Origin: Planococcus antarcticus DSM 14505
GTDB taxonomy: Bacteria; Bacillota; Bacilli; Bacillales_A; Planococcaceae
Length of the DNA: 64,000 nucleotides
Assembly: GCF_001687565.2 (NCBI RefSeq)
Contig: NZ_CP016534.2
Location: forward strand, 2,050,501 to 2,114,500
Reading direction: 5' to 3'
Shown here: in pieces, positions 18,062 through 26,467 of the stretch
Numbering within the stretch: the stretch's first letter is position 1
How the letters are laid out: each line of letters begins with the position of its first letter
Position numbers and translations under genes: made by a program
Notes under the pieces: generated by a model
Database searches by the model: none
What the model was told of the DNA's origin: nothing
The model's input: only the letters and a program-made list of their open reading frames with translations

Positions 18062-18558
18062 ATCGCTCGGGCCTTTTTTCGCAGAAGCAATAACGCCGCA
18101 GCTTCAGCCAGCGCCTTCTCTTTTTTTCGCAGATCTTTTTCCACTTCAGCTGTCCGCCGTTTTTCTTCCTTCAGTTCCTGAGAAAGCCGTTTGGTCTGGT
18201 TGATTTCACCAGTGTTGGCCCCTAGACAACTGATGCGCCAAGCATCAATCTGTTCTTTGTACAATCCCTTTTTCCGGCAGTATTCCGCGAGTTCCGTTTG
18301 CGTCATTGCGTAGGTTTCCAGCACCACCAGAAACTTATCTTCACTGTTCCAGCGTTCGGATGCTTGGTCATTTCCCGGTGTCGCTTGTCCGGCACTGCGT
18401 GCTTGTTTTCGCCATTTATAAAGTGTTTGTTTGGAAATTCCGAGATCTTCCGTGATGCTTTTAACGGATTCGTTTTGAGGGGGCATCATCCGTTTCAGGA
18501 TAGCGTCCTTCTGTTCTTTCGTATAACGCGTTCTATTTTCACTCGTCATGTCGCACAA
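18037..18558 (-). CDS. IS3-family OrfA (HTH protein)
   Basis: 173 residues: a helix-turn-helix (ITEDLGISKQTLYKWRKQAR, about 35-55), a second helical region and a lysine/glutamate-rich coiled coil near the end (SQELKEEKRRTAEVEKDLRK). OrfA binds the element ends and can regulate transposition. It overlaps orfB by 25 nt. The start is placed at ATG 18558; a nearby alternative ATG nine bases downstream (MTSENRT) is also possible. Confidence 0.88.
   Translation of the reverse strand: MCDMTSENRTRYTKEQKDAILKRMMPPQNESVKSITEDLGISKQTLYKWRKQARSAGQATPGNDQASERWNSEDKFLVVLETYAMTQTELAEYCRKKGLYKEQIDAWRISCLGANTGEINQTKRLSQELKEEKRRTAEVEKDLRKKEKALAEAAALLLLRKKARAIWGDPEDE
18073..18079 (-). other. programmed -1 frameshift site A AAA AAG
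   Basis: In the orfA frame the codons CGA AAA AAG contain the heptamer A AAA AAG, the commonest IS3-family slippery sequence. Slipping back one base here moves the ribosome into the orfB frame (KGPSDLGGSRGR...), which is open from this point on. Confidence 0.8.
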
Positions 18559-18609
18559 CCTCCATCTAATAATTAAAGTATAACAGGAGAGTTTCGTACG
18601 ACAACCAGC

Positions 18610-19056
18610 CTAACACAGGGGGACAAGCTCTCCTATATTAAAGCCTAACCAAGCTCCCAGGAACGGGAAAGGATAACTAGGAAAGTCCAACGTTAAAGAG
18701 TTAAAATCCGTAACAAATAATAAAACGGCAATACCCACACCTACAACACTAACAATGACAACTTCAATTATTTTGTTTCGCTTCCATCGCTTTTCTCCCA
18801 AACGATTTCTATCAAACTTTTGCACGCGTTTACTTGTTTTTGTACCAATAGATCTTCCCGTTTTTAGAGTGTACAAAGTGAGCACTACCATTATCCATAT
18901 AAACACAAAAAATGTTCCTATGGTGAGCGCATGCTTTCCACTATCAGTAAAATAAACAAGAATCACGAATAACAGCAACATATAAATATTATCTTGAACT
19001 AGTTTTTTCTTTTTTAAGTGTTTAATTTCTTGTATATCCCATTCTTCTGTATACAT
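18610..19056 (-). pseudogene. membrane-protein gene cut at its 3' end by the IS
   Basis: 148 residues: a charged N terminus, four hydrophobic segments and an Arg/Lys-rich loop (KRVQKFDRNRLGEKRWKRNK). The last two codons and stop are supplied by the IS end (…GELVP then LC). On the other side of the IS the same strand offers only a few codons before a stop, so the protein may have lost very little and could still work. Start ATG has AAAGGAGGACAAT. Family not recognised; it is co-oriented with the next small membrane-protein gene. Confidence 0.6.
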
Positions 19057-19114
19057 ATTGTCCTCCTTTTAAATGGAGCATCTGCTTTTATGTTGTTTAA
19101 GCATCAGGTTCTTG

Positions 19115-19465
19115 CTAGTAAGTTGCTTTAGAGTTTGAAAGATTTACAACTTTAAAACACGCTAATACCACGTACCCAAATACTAATCCGGCAACTGTTG
19201 GGACAGTCGTTCCGCCGAAAAGAAGAATGTTCGGAATAGAAAGCCAACCTTCTCCTAAAGGTGAAAACGGCAAGAAAGTCATCAGTACGATATAAAGCGC
19301 GGGTACTCCAATTGCTACTGGGAATAAAGCAATGTACGCTTGAAGCGGAAAAATAGTGAAAGTCATTTGAGATTTTTCAGCTACCTGTGCCTGTAGCTGC
19401 ATTCCTAAATACAATATTAACCCGATAGCTAGTGTCCAAATAAAATCATATAAAAATTGCTTCAA
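19115..19465 (-). CDS. small membrane protein, unknown function
   Basis: 116 residues with three to four hydrophobic segments (6-22, 38-66, 85-107). Start is TTG (19465) preceded by AAGGGGGAG. It lies 58 nt upstream of the IS-cut membrane-protein gene on the same strand, so both may share a transcript. Family not recognised. Confidence 0.6.
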   Translation of the reverse strand: MKQFLYDFIWTLAIGLILYLGMQLQAQVAEKSQMTFTIFPLQAYIALFPVAIGVPALYIVLMTFLPFSPLGEGWLSIPNILLFGGTTVPTVAGLVFGYVVLACFKVVNLSNSKATY

Positions 19466-19644
19466 ACTAAACTCCCCCTTGTTATTTTATTGAATAAATC
19501 ATTCTGATTCATAGACGTAAATGGGTGAGAACCGTTTCATTTCTTTGGAAACAAGCTTATTTACGCAGATAACTCCAATTTTTATCTTACTTCTGATAAT
19601 CAGTGATATATAAACTAGATTTCATAAAATCTACTTTTACATCA

Positions 19645-20106
19645 TTAGAACTTCCTTCGCTCGGTGTCCATAAGCAAAAATCTCGAGGGAAATTTATTTT
19701 TATTAGGATTTTCTAATTTGCAGATAAACTCTAAACTATTGCCATCTGGGTCACTAAAATGAATTTTAGCATGTGCATAATCACTATACGGCATAACAAA
19801 AGGCTCTGTCGGTTCAAAACCAAAGGCTTTTCTCAGTTCATATCCACGGTCTTTCAACGATTTTACAGTATTTTTCAATCCCTCAACTGAAACTTCGAAG
19901 GTAAGGTGTCTTATGGACGGATGATATTCCACTTCAACTTTCTCAGTTTTCCATAGACCCAACCAACTTTTGTCTTTTTCAATCCAAAGAAAAGCTAAAT
20001 CATCTTCAATTTGATGATCGAACTCCAACCCTAATACTTTGTAAAATTCAACTGAATAACTTAAATTACTCACTGGCAAGTGTGCTTCATAAAGACCTTT
20101 AATCAA
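19645..20106 (-). CDS. VOC-family (glyoxalase/dioxygenase fold) protein
   Basis: 153 residues, two beta-alpha-beta-beta-beta modules: GLYEAHLPVSNLSYSVEFYKVLGLEF and later SIRHLTFEVSVEGLKNTVKSLKDRGYEL, ending DYAHAKIHFSDPDGNSLEFICKL. His in EAHLPV and SIRHLTF and Glu in SLEFI are the likely metal ligands. The substrate is not known. The start appears to be TTG (20106) behind GAAGGGAGAG, at a somewhat long spacing. Single gene. Confidence 0.75.
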   Translation of the reverse strand: MIKGLYEAHLPVSNLSYSVEFYKVLGLEFDHQIEDDLAFLWIEKDKSWLGLWKTEKVEVEYHPSIRHLTFEVSVEGLKNTVKSLKDRGYELRKAFGFEPTEPFVMPYSDYAHAKIHFSDPDGNSLEFICKLENPNKNKFPSRFLLMDTERRKF

Positions 20107-20304
20107 AACAATTATCTCTCCCTTCCTTTCTTTTCACTTTACTTGAACTGTTTCTTTCACTCTACACAACTTTTGATTGAAAATCGGATAATTCAGACAT
20201 TATTATTCTTAACCTACCCATTACTTTATACTTTTCCAGGTGAAAAAGCTGAGGCAAATCCTTCGAATTTTTTACTTTCGCTAATATCCGACATGTAAAC
20301 AACA

Positions 20305-21260
20305 CTAATTTAAACTTTGGTCTTCTACTTGTTTTGTTAATTTTGCAATTATAAAATCTGGCCGATCAAGATGCACAGAGTGCCCCGACTTTTCAGCGCA
20401 CATTAATCTGTTACTACTCGAAATCTCTGCTTGTTCTTTGATCAATTGTTCCCATGTATCTTCACGAAGTATTAATTCTGATTCAGGTAAACTTTCTTCC
20501 ACTTTATGTTGAATAACGTATTTCTTGTCCCGCTCTATTACCAAAAGAGTGAGATTTGGAAACTGCTCTAGTTTTTTGATTCATATCTCATCAGCTTTTC
20601 AAACCTCCGCTTCACACTCCTCATCGCTTTATATAAGATGGGTTTCCGCTGAAATTTAATCAATCGTTCTTGTGTAGGTGAAGGCAATCTTTTCTGGTTT
20701 TCAGTTAAAGTCGACTGATTACTTCTGTTAAGTGCAGTTCCACTGAGATTCGCATAAGTGCTACACTCTTCATACCATTCTTCATCGGAAGACTGTTCGT
20801 TTAAGACAGGAAGATTTAAACTATCTAGTCTTTTCAAATCTTCGGAAGTAGAATCCATCAGAATTAACGTTTTCACTTTAAAAGGATATAGCTTCGTAAA
20901 CTGCTGTGCCCACAGTCCACTATATAAGTGTCCAATCGGAATAATCAATTCATCTATTCACAGAATGTTTAACAACTGATTAACTTTTTCTAGTCCCATC
21001 GATGCGCCATTGAACATCAAAACGGCAGGCATCATGTTTTCTAGATTCGATAGATTTTCTACATCATCACCTAAAGATCTTATTTCTTGTTTATCTAAAG
21101 TGGATTCGATGATTTCATTGGATTCCATGTGAAGAACTTTCAATAAGTTTTTGTGTTTTTTGGATTCATAGCTTATCGTGTTATCGTTATCTAACTTAAT
21201 AACGGCAGTGATTTCTCTTTCTGTATCGGCCACGTAGATGAAGACAACGAGTACGAGCAC
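20305..21260 (-). pseudogene. alpha/beta-hydrolase gene with stop, frameshift and lost catalytic serine
   Basis: Three pieces line up: 20958-21260 (membrane-anchored N terminus, then LMFNGASMGLEKVNQLLNIL and a TGA), the same frame at 20568-20948 (GHLYSGLWAQQFTKLYPFKVKTLILMDSTSEDLKRL), and a shifted frame at 20305-20544 (AEKSGHSVHLDRPDFII with the catalytic His). The nucleophile elbow should read GHSYGG; here it is GHLYSG, so Ser is replaced by Leu. One nonsense codon, one frameshift and an active-site change show an old pseudogene. Confidence 0.8.
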
Positions 21261-21290
21261 TGCCTTAAATAGCTCGATGTAGAAGTAGAC

Positions 21291-21334
21291 AAAAGGAGAA
21301 AAGCATGGCTAATTAGCACCGCTTTTCTCCTTTA
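21291..21334 (-). terminator. probable terminator of the secreted nuclease gene
   Basis: AAAGGAGAAAAGC pairs with GCTTTTCTCCTTT (21292-21304 with 21321-21333) around a 16-nt loop; a short T-rich tail follows on the minus strand. It lies in what was the 5' part of the hydrolase pseudogene. Confidence 0.5.
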
Positions 21335-21464
21335 TATTTGTTAGTAGAATAACTACTAGTTCTGATAAGATGCCACACATAAACTAGCTATTGAATAGTT
21401 TCAAATTACAAAATACACCATTTTAGTGTTTTGTTTATCGAGGACATAAACCACAAACAACTAC

Positions 21465-22763
21465 TTACCAAATCGATTTGGCCCATTCTGGATGGTCGAT
21501 GAACGGGTTGCGGTTGCCTTGGATGTCTTCGATTTTTTCGTTGCGCTGCTGTTCCCAAGCGCTGACAGGATCTTGTGCATGCCACTCCAGCAAAACGGAA
21601 ATTTTGCCGTGGTAAGGCGTTGAACCATTATTCACCTGGTCATTCAGTTCCAAGTCCACCGCGTCACCCGACTCGTAGCGGACTACCATGTAAAACAGCA
21701 TACGGGCGACGTCGCCTTTTACATCATCCGGTGGTTCCCAGGAAGTAGTTGTGCGCAAGCAACCATCGCAGCCACTCACTGCAGTGCCGCCGTAATCAAA
21801 GTCCAGGTTGCCACGCAGCCCGTTCACTTGTACATCGGTCGGGCGCAAATGATGGATATCCGTCCCCGCTCCCATTGCTGTTCCAAAGCTGCCATGAGAC
21901 TTCGCCCATGTGTGTTCGCGATTCCAGTCGCCGACATTGCCGCCGTTCAAAGATTTCGAACGCGACTGTCCGCTATACAGTAAGAGGACGTTGTTCAAAT
22001 TGTTCGGGTCTTCGTCCGTTATGTTCAATGCGTCCCATACTTGTGAATAACTGAGTTGAAAGTGATCATCGATGATTTCATGGAGTTCCGCTTTCAATGC
22101 TGTCCCCTGTAAACCATTTGCTGTTTCATAATAAGCAGATGGGGCTGGAGCAGGAGCTGGCGTTTCACCAAATCCATCCATCGTGTGACTCCCAAGGTGC
22201 TCAAATGTATCAACAGGATACGCAATCCAATCAGTCGAAGGGTCGAATGCGTCATCCACTACGCTGCCGCCAACTTGTATATCCGGATTGCGGACCAACG
22301 TGACATCTTTCATATTTTCAATGCGCGCTCCCACTTGGCCAATCGAATCGATTGGTACTCCATCTTTTTCCAGTATCAATGCATCATCGCCGTTAAAATT
22401 GATCACACTGGTGTCTTGCAGATTTCCTTTGCCTTGAATCACCGAATCTGCGCCGCCATGATAAAGGACTACTGTATCACCGCTAGCAACATTACCGGAA
22501 AGCGCCATCTCACTTTGCGCAGATGTGTTGCCATTTGCATACAACGCTAGTGAATAAGGACTCAACTCGATTGAAGCGCCTGTGCCATTGTAAATTTCGA
22601 TGGCTTTGTTCAGGTTGCTGCCCTCAATATATTCCGAAATAAAAAGGTCGCTTGCTGGTGCAGCTGCTTGAACCGTCATCTGTGAACTCGGCGCCCACAG
22701 GCTCGCAGCGACCCCCACTGATAATAGCACCTTTGCTGATTTGTTCCATAATCTTTTGTCCAT
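21465..22763 (-). CDS. secreted endonuclease I family protein with a lamin-tail domain
   Basis: 432 residues. A signal peptide (VLLSVGVAASLWAPSSQMTVQAAA, cut after AAA near 36) precedes an LTD domain (DLFISEYIEGSNLNKAIEIYNG up to about 200), a short Pro/Ala linker (TPAPAPAPS) and an endonuclease I/Bsn-type beta-beta-alpha metal nuclease with WNREHTWAKSHG and DIHHLRPTD as the catalytic region. It likely degrades extracellular DNA or RNA for nutrition. Start ATG has AAAGGAGGACGACGACACG at a slightly long spacing. Longer than B. subtilis Bsn because of the LTD domain. Confidence 0.88.
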   Translation of the reverse strand: MDKRLWNKSAKVLLSVGVAASLWAPSSQMTVQAAAPASDLFISEYIEGSNLNKAIEIYNGTGASIELSPYSLALYANGNTSAQSEMALSGNVASGDTVVLYHGGADSVIQGKGNLQDTSVINFNGDDALILEKDGVPIDSIGQVGARIENMKDVTLVRNPDIQVGGSVVDDAFDPSTDWIAYPVDTFEHLGSHTMDGFGETPAPAPAPSAYYETANGLQGTALKAELHEIIDDHFQLSYSQVWDALNITDEDPNNLNNVLLLYSGQSRSKSLNGGNVGDWNREHTWAKSHGSFGTAMGAGTDIHHLRPTDVQVNGLRGNLDFDYGGTAVSGCDGCLRTTTSWEPPDDVKGDVARMLFYMVVRYESGDAVDLELNDQVNNGSTPYHGKISVLLEWHAQDPVSAWEQQRNEKIEDIQGNRNPFIDHPEWAKSIW

Positions 22764-23217
22764 CGTGTCGTCGTCCTCCTTTTTTTGGGAAAAACGTTTC
22801 TGTTTTCCCTGCTGTTTTCTGTGACTGTCTTCCGATACATTTTGTGAATTATTAATATTTTTTTACTTTAATTTACATTTTTATATCCTATTGTTAAACT
22901 TTACCGAATGCATTCCTCAGAGTCAATGTTATTTAGCGAAAATTACATAAAGTTAATAAAACATAAAACGCTCTGCAGAAATTGTTTACGTAGCTTGCAC
23001 ACACAATTTCTGCAGAGCGTTCTAATACAATTTCCATCTAGTTGACGCGCTGACGAAGCGAATATATTATTTTTTCTGAACGATTTACTTGCCTTTCTTT
23101 CCCTTCGGAGTTCTTTGGAACAAGGGAGATGAGTGTGACTTATTTGCTAATAAGTTACACTCATCCACCGTTATGTAAACTGCAAATTCCAGATAAAAGT
23201 GCGATACTAAGAACTAA
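22764..23217. other. gene-free region with two strong hairpins
   Basis: No gene is supported. It holds a 19-bp inverted repeat (22967-23021, see separate entry) and a 16-bp hairpin GATGAGTGT...ACACTCATC (23128-23165). The rest is AT-rich and includes the nuclease promoter region. Confidence 0.4.
22967..23021. repeat. 19-bp inverted repeat with CTCTGCAGAAA core (copy 1)
   Basis: Arms 22967-22985 and 23003-23021 are exact complements, 17-nt loop. The core CTCTGCAGAAA recurs in the inverted repeat at 25874-25929. There is no T-run directly after either arm. Confidence 0.7.
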
Positions 23218-23708
23218 ATAAGTTGAACGAATGATTCCAGGTTGTTAATGTTCCGCCAATCAGCTGCTAAGATCTGGCGCTGAACGAACTCGGGCCTGCC
23301 CGAGTGGATTTCTTTCCATGTCACTTGCGCTGCTCTCATAACAGTCTCCGCTGATTTGCTCCGTATCTTGATGACTTGTTACTCAAGGGTGCTTAGAAGA
23401 AAGAGCGCAAGTCGGCGAAGGGCAAAGATGTGCTCCTGCATCGCTGCGCTAGCTTCGTCGCAAAGCCGTTGCCCGAACTCTCTTCGTTCAATGACTTTCC
23501 TGCTGGAGCAGTGAAGCGACATCCTGGAGACCCCGCAGGAGCTTGCGACGAGGAGGCTGGGGCGAGGTCCTTGGCAACTGGCACCGCGACGTCCTGTCGC
23601 GCCAGTTGCATGACCCACATCCTGTGGGCCCAAAGCGTCCGTCTGGAGCGATTTCTTCGTTTCCCTACCTCATTGAGTTGAAAAAGCTGTTTCTTTAATT
23701 CAACTTAT
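23218..23708 (+). repeat. MITE-like element, dispersed repeat family 2
   Basis: About 490 bp bounded by perfect 10-bp inverted termini ATAAGTTGAA (23218-23227) and TTCAACTTAT (23699-23708). The interior is GC-richer than its surroundings, with short open frames on both strands but no ribosome binding site. Its 3' third (GTTGCATGACCCACATCC, GGCCCAAAGCGTCCGTCTGG, GATTTCTTC) recurs at 14410, 43597 and more weakly at 61606. It looks like a non-autonomous mobile element; a target duplication is not clear. Confidence 0.6.
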
Positions 23709-23889
23709 ATAAATAATAAATTAACTACTCAGAGATATTTTACAATGCAAACCTCCTTTTAAATTTACTGGATGAAAGCTGAACTTAACATGTGTTTTCC
23801 TCAAAAAAGAATGCTTCGAGAATAATCGCTGTGACCATTGCATGTACCATCACTCGTTAGTTCAGCAAGAGTTCTAATGTTCTCTACGT

Positions 23890-24249
23890 TTATTTATCAT
23901 TTATTTCGTAATACTCATTCTTATCACTGCTTAGAAGAGTCTTGTTCTTACCGAATTCTTCGATTACATCAATAACCTCCGTAGATCTATCTTTGTAGAT
24001 TAATTGAATCTTGTATCTTGGTTCAGTTGCAATTTTATATTCAGCATTTAGGTGGCTTGCTTTATTTAATATGCCTCTAACAGCAGCTATCTTTTTTCTA
24101 TCAGTTGTAGTTTTTTCCTCTTCAAATGCTTCAACAAATATAAAAACTAACATCTTCATTATCAGTATCTTTTTTACATATTCCTCCCCCTCTATTTTTA
24201 ATCCCATCATCAGTTTTTCTTTTAACTTCTCGAGTTTTCTCTCTCGCAT
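23890..24249 (-). CDS. small hypothetical protein, doubtful
   Basis: 119 residues, highly charged N terminus (MRERKLEKLKEKLMMG), a hydrophobic stretch (ILIMKMLVFIFVEAF) and a C-terminal part YKIQLIYKDRSTEVIDVIEEFGKN. The frame is open another 17 codons upstream (FKVQLIIKYRPERKNG) without a start codon, and no ribosome binding site precedes the ATG. It may be the remains of a larger gene. Family not recognised. Confidence 0.4.
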   Translation of the reverse strand: MRERKLEKLKEKLMMGLKIEGEEYVKKILIMKMLVFIFVEAFEEEKTTTDRKKIAAVRGILNKASHLNAEYKIATEPRYKIQLIYKDRSTEVIDVIEEFGKNKTLLSSDKNEYYEINDK

Positions 24250-24484
24250 GCCATTTTTTCTTTCAGGTCGGTATTTAATAATAAGCTGGACTTTAAACTA
24301 ATAAGAGCTTGAATGTAACCTAACTGCACTTATGTTACATTCAGTTTCAGTAATTCTGTGATTATTTTTCTTTTAATTCAGCTGCCCGTATCTTGAACCA
24401 TTCATGTGGTATTCAAATTTGGAGATGTCCATCTTCATTAGCTTTTCTTTTATGAGAATATGGTCGAAAGTTTACTAGATAAAA

Positions 24485-24646
24485 CAGTTCGTAAACGTGT
24501 CAAAACACTTTTCGATATTCTGCGACCTATTGACTTTAAAGAATTTTCACACGATACTACGAGCTCTAAACTCAAGCAAAATTACAGAATATCAAATTTG
24601 CTACTTACGAATATTCCTTTGTCATGTTAGTATGTCAACACACCAA
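24485..24646 (+). repeat. dispersed repeat family 1, 5' module (copy A)
   Basis: The 53 bp at 24579-24631 are identical to 31694-31746; flanking sequence is similar back to about 24485 and on through TGTCAACACAC. It also contains GTTCGTAAA...CACTTTTCGA like the hairpin at 31508-31535. No coding content. Confidence 0.75.
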
Positions 24647-24769
24647 ACGAGACGACCAAAGCAACTCTCAACAGAGATTTTTTACCAACTATTTTCTCGT
24701 TATCCTACAAAAAAGTAGCTCCACCACTCCCTTTACTACCAACCTACCAGGCGTGGCGTGGCGCGTCCG

Positions 24770-24826
24770 TGGGCTAAGCGACGAGCTTGCGCAGGAGCAA
24801 TCGTCTTTGCTCTACCCAAAGCGACC
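24770..24826 (+). repeat. dispersed repeat family 1, 3' module (copy A)
   Basis: 44 bp (24781-24824) match 31788-31831 with one mismatch, ending CTACCCAAAGCGA. It joins directly to the truncated zinc-binding-protein gene, whose first codons it now supplies. Confidence 0.75.
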
Positions 24827-25621
24827 GAATCCGATCTGCTCTTTTATATCGGCCTTGGCCTCGAAGGGTTTATTGACAGCGCTAAAAATACACTTAGCGA
24901 AGAAAATGTGGAACTTGTCGCCACTGCTGATGCCATTTCCGATGAAGAATTAGAATCTGGTCAATCACATGGAGAAGAAAGTCTTGAGAATCACGAACAT
25001 GAACACCATGACGAAGAAAATCACGATAATCATGCTGAAGAGGAAAGCCATGACGATGATTCTCATAAAGAAGAAGGTCATGATGAGCATGATCATGGGT
25101 CTGTAGATCCACATCTTTGGATTTCTCCAGTGTTGAGTCAGAAGCTTGCTGAATCAATTAAAAACTCACTAGTAGAGGCAGATGCAGAAGGCGCTGAACT
25201 ATACGAAGCAAATTTTGATGAGCTTGTCAGTGAATGGGTACAACTGGATCAGTCTTTCGCTGAATTATCAGACCAGGTTGAAAACAAGACATTCTTCGTT
25301 TCACATGCTGCATTTGGATACCTTGCGGACACATACGAGTTTGAACAAGTGGCGGTTGCCGGGTTGAACAGCGAGGATGAACCCTCTCAAAAAGAATTGA
25401 CGGAGATTGTTGATCTTGCAAAAGAGAAAGAAATTGACTATATCGTTTTTGAACAGAATGTATCATCCGATTTAACAGAAATCATCCAAAAAGAAGTCGG
25501 TGCGGAGGCGATTGAGATGCATAATTTAAGCGTCTTGACTCAAGAAGATCTGGATAACGGGGAGACCTATTTCACGTTGATGGAAAAGAATCGTGACGTG
25601 TTGGAAACCATTCTGAAGTAA
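24800..25621 (+). pseudogene. 5'-truncated zinc/manganese ABC transporter binding protein (ZnuA/AdcA-like)
   Basis: From about 24826 the frame reads ESDLLFYIGLGLEGFIDSAKNTL, the middle of the first lobe of ZnuA-like lipoproteins, then a His/Asp/Glu-rich metal loop (residues GHDEHDHGSVDPHLWISP at its end), then the second lobe with FFVSHAAFGYLADTYEF and IDYIVFEQNVSS. Signal peptide, lipobox and roughly 70 residues are missing; dispersed repeat 1 sits in their place. The frame stays open back to a GTG at 24758 inside the repeat, but that start has no ribosome binding site and no export signal, so the protein should not work. Confidence 0.8.
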
Positions 25622-25704
25622 GTCGAAGTACTGCGAAACTTGCGGTGCTTTTTAATATTTTACTTCTAGAAAAGATACTCGCACGGGAAAGGAGAAGATG
25701 GTCT

Positions 25705-25770
25705 ATGTATAAATGGATAATTGTTGGTGGAGGAATCCAGGCGACTGAACGGATACCAAATAATCTATAG
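25705..25770 (+). pseudogene. N-terminal remnant of an FAD/NAD(P)-binding protein
   Basis: Behind AAAGGAGAAGATGG the ATG at 25705 reads MYKWIIVGGGIQATERIPNNL and stops. The GGGIQ dinucleotide-binding start is typical of flavoprotein oxidoreductases such as lysine N-monooxygenase-like proteins. The rest of the gene is gone. Confidence 0.5.
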
Positions 25771-25866
25771 ATTAAGCTTTCCTAACTATCCATGTATTGA
25801 CTTCTAAAATAGGGTTCGGAACTCCAAAAATGACTAATCTTGTTTTCAAGAATTTTTGAAATCAAC

Positions 25867-25932
25867 AATAGAAAATCACCCTCTGCAGAAAAACTAGTGC
25901 AAAACCAGCTTTTCTGCAGAGGGTGAATTTTC
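25867..25932. repeat. inverted repeat with CTCTGCAGAAA core (copy 2)
   Basis: TCACCCTCTGCAGAAAA and its complement TTTTCTGCAGAGGGTGA form a stem around about 20 nt; outer AAAAT/ATTTT bases extend it. It shares the core CTCTGCAGAAA with the repeat at 22967-23021. Confidence 0.65.
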
Positions 25933-26135
25933 TTGATCAATAGTTATCCTTTTCCAGCTATACAAATCGTTTTTTTCTATAATTATAACAAGGTGAGAAG
26001 CGATCCGTAAATCACAATTATTCAAATTAGCAGTTTTTTAATAGACCAGCATGCTGGACAGAATCGCGTCCGATGTAAAATCCATCGACTCGCGTATCGA
26101 ATGAGTCCGGAAGGGTTTATAGAAAGCACAAATCA

Positions 26136-26350
26136 TTATGTGTAAGACTGCCTTCCATCAAAGATTTTTGATCTTTCGGTTGTTCCACAACCTATCGTAA
26201 AAGGCAAGAATTCTAGAATAGACAAAAAAGCCGACAGAAAAATCAGGGCAATCATAAAGAGGTCTCTCTGCCATCCGCTTTTAATGATTCCCAGATTAGC
26301 CACAAATGTGAACAGTAGAATTGAAACGGATTGCGTAGCACCATAATATG
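26136..26350 (-). pseudogene. C-terminal remnant of a membrane transporter-like protein
   Basis: The minus strand reads ATQSVSILLFTFVANLGIIKSGWQRDL then FMIALIFLSAFLSILEFLPFT and ends in TAA at 26136-26138. Two hydrophobic helices with a short basic loop suggest the end of a transporter. No start or upstream part is present. Confidence 0.4.
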
Positions 26351-26367
26351 GTTTAACTCAAAAACCG

Positions 26368-26390
26368 TGGCCTTATCGCCACTTTTTTAG
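26368..26390 (+). terminator. short hairpin plus T-run
   Basis: GTGGC...GCCAC with a short loop, followed by six T. No intact plus-strand gene precedes it, so it may be a relic. Confidence 0.35.
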
Positions 26391-26467
26391 CGAAAAAGGT
26401 TATAAACAAGTATCAACAGCTTTTACTCCAAATGAAACATACTTTATTTCTAGACACTTCCTAACTA

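Larger units (their letters stand above)
16925..18617 (-). mobile_element. IS3-family insertion sequence
   Basis: It contains overlapping orfA and orfB with an integrase-type DDE transposase. Imperfect terminal inverted repeats are visible: the left end begins TGTTTGTC...GTTGTCG...CTCTC.TGTT, the right end (complement) TGTGTTAGG...GTTGTCG...CTCTCCTGTT. Ends are therefore placed near 16925 and 18617. A target duplication is not clear (flanks CGG and GGG). Insertion cut the 3' end of the membrane-protein gene at 18610. Confidence 0.85.

Noticed and set aside
17357..18181. 274-codon frame on the plus strand within the IS
   Set aside because: Antisense shadow of the transposase gene; the transposase motifs are unambiguous on the minus strand.
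23379..23681. Overlapping 75-84-codon frames on both strands
   Set aside because: They lie inside the repeat element, have no ribosome binding sites, and read as repeat-derived nonsense peptides.
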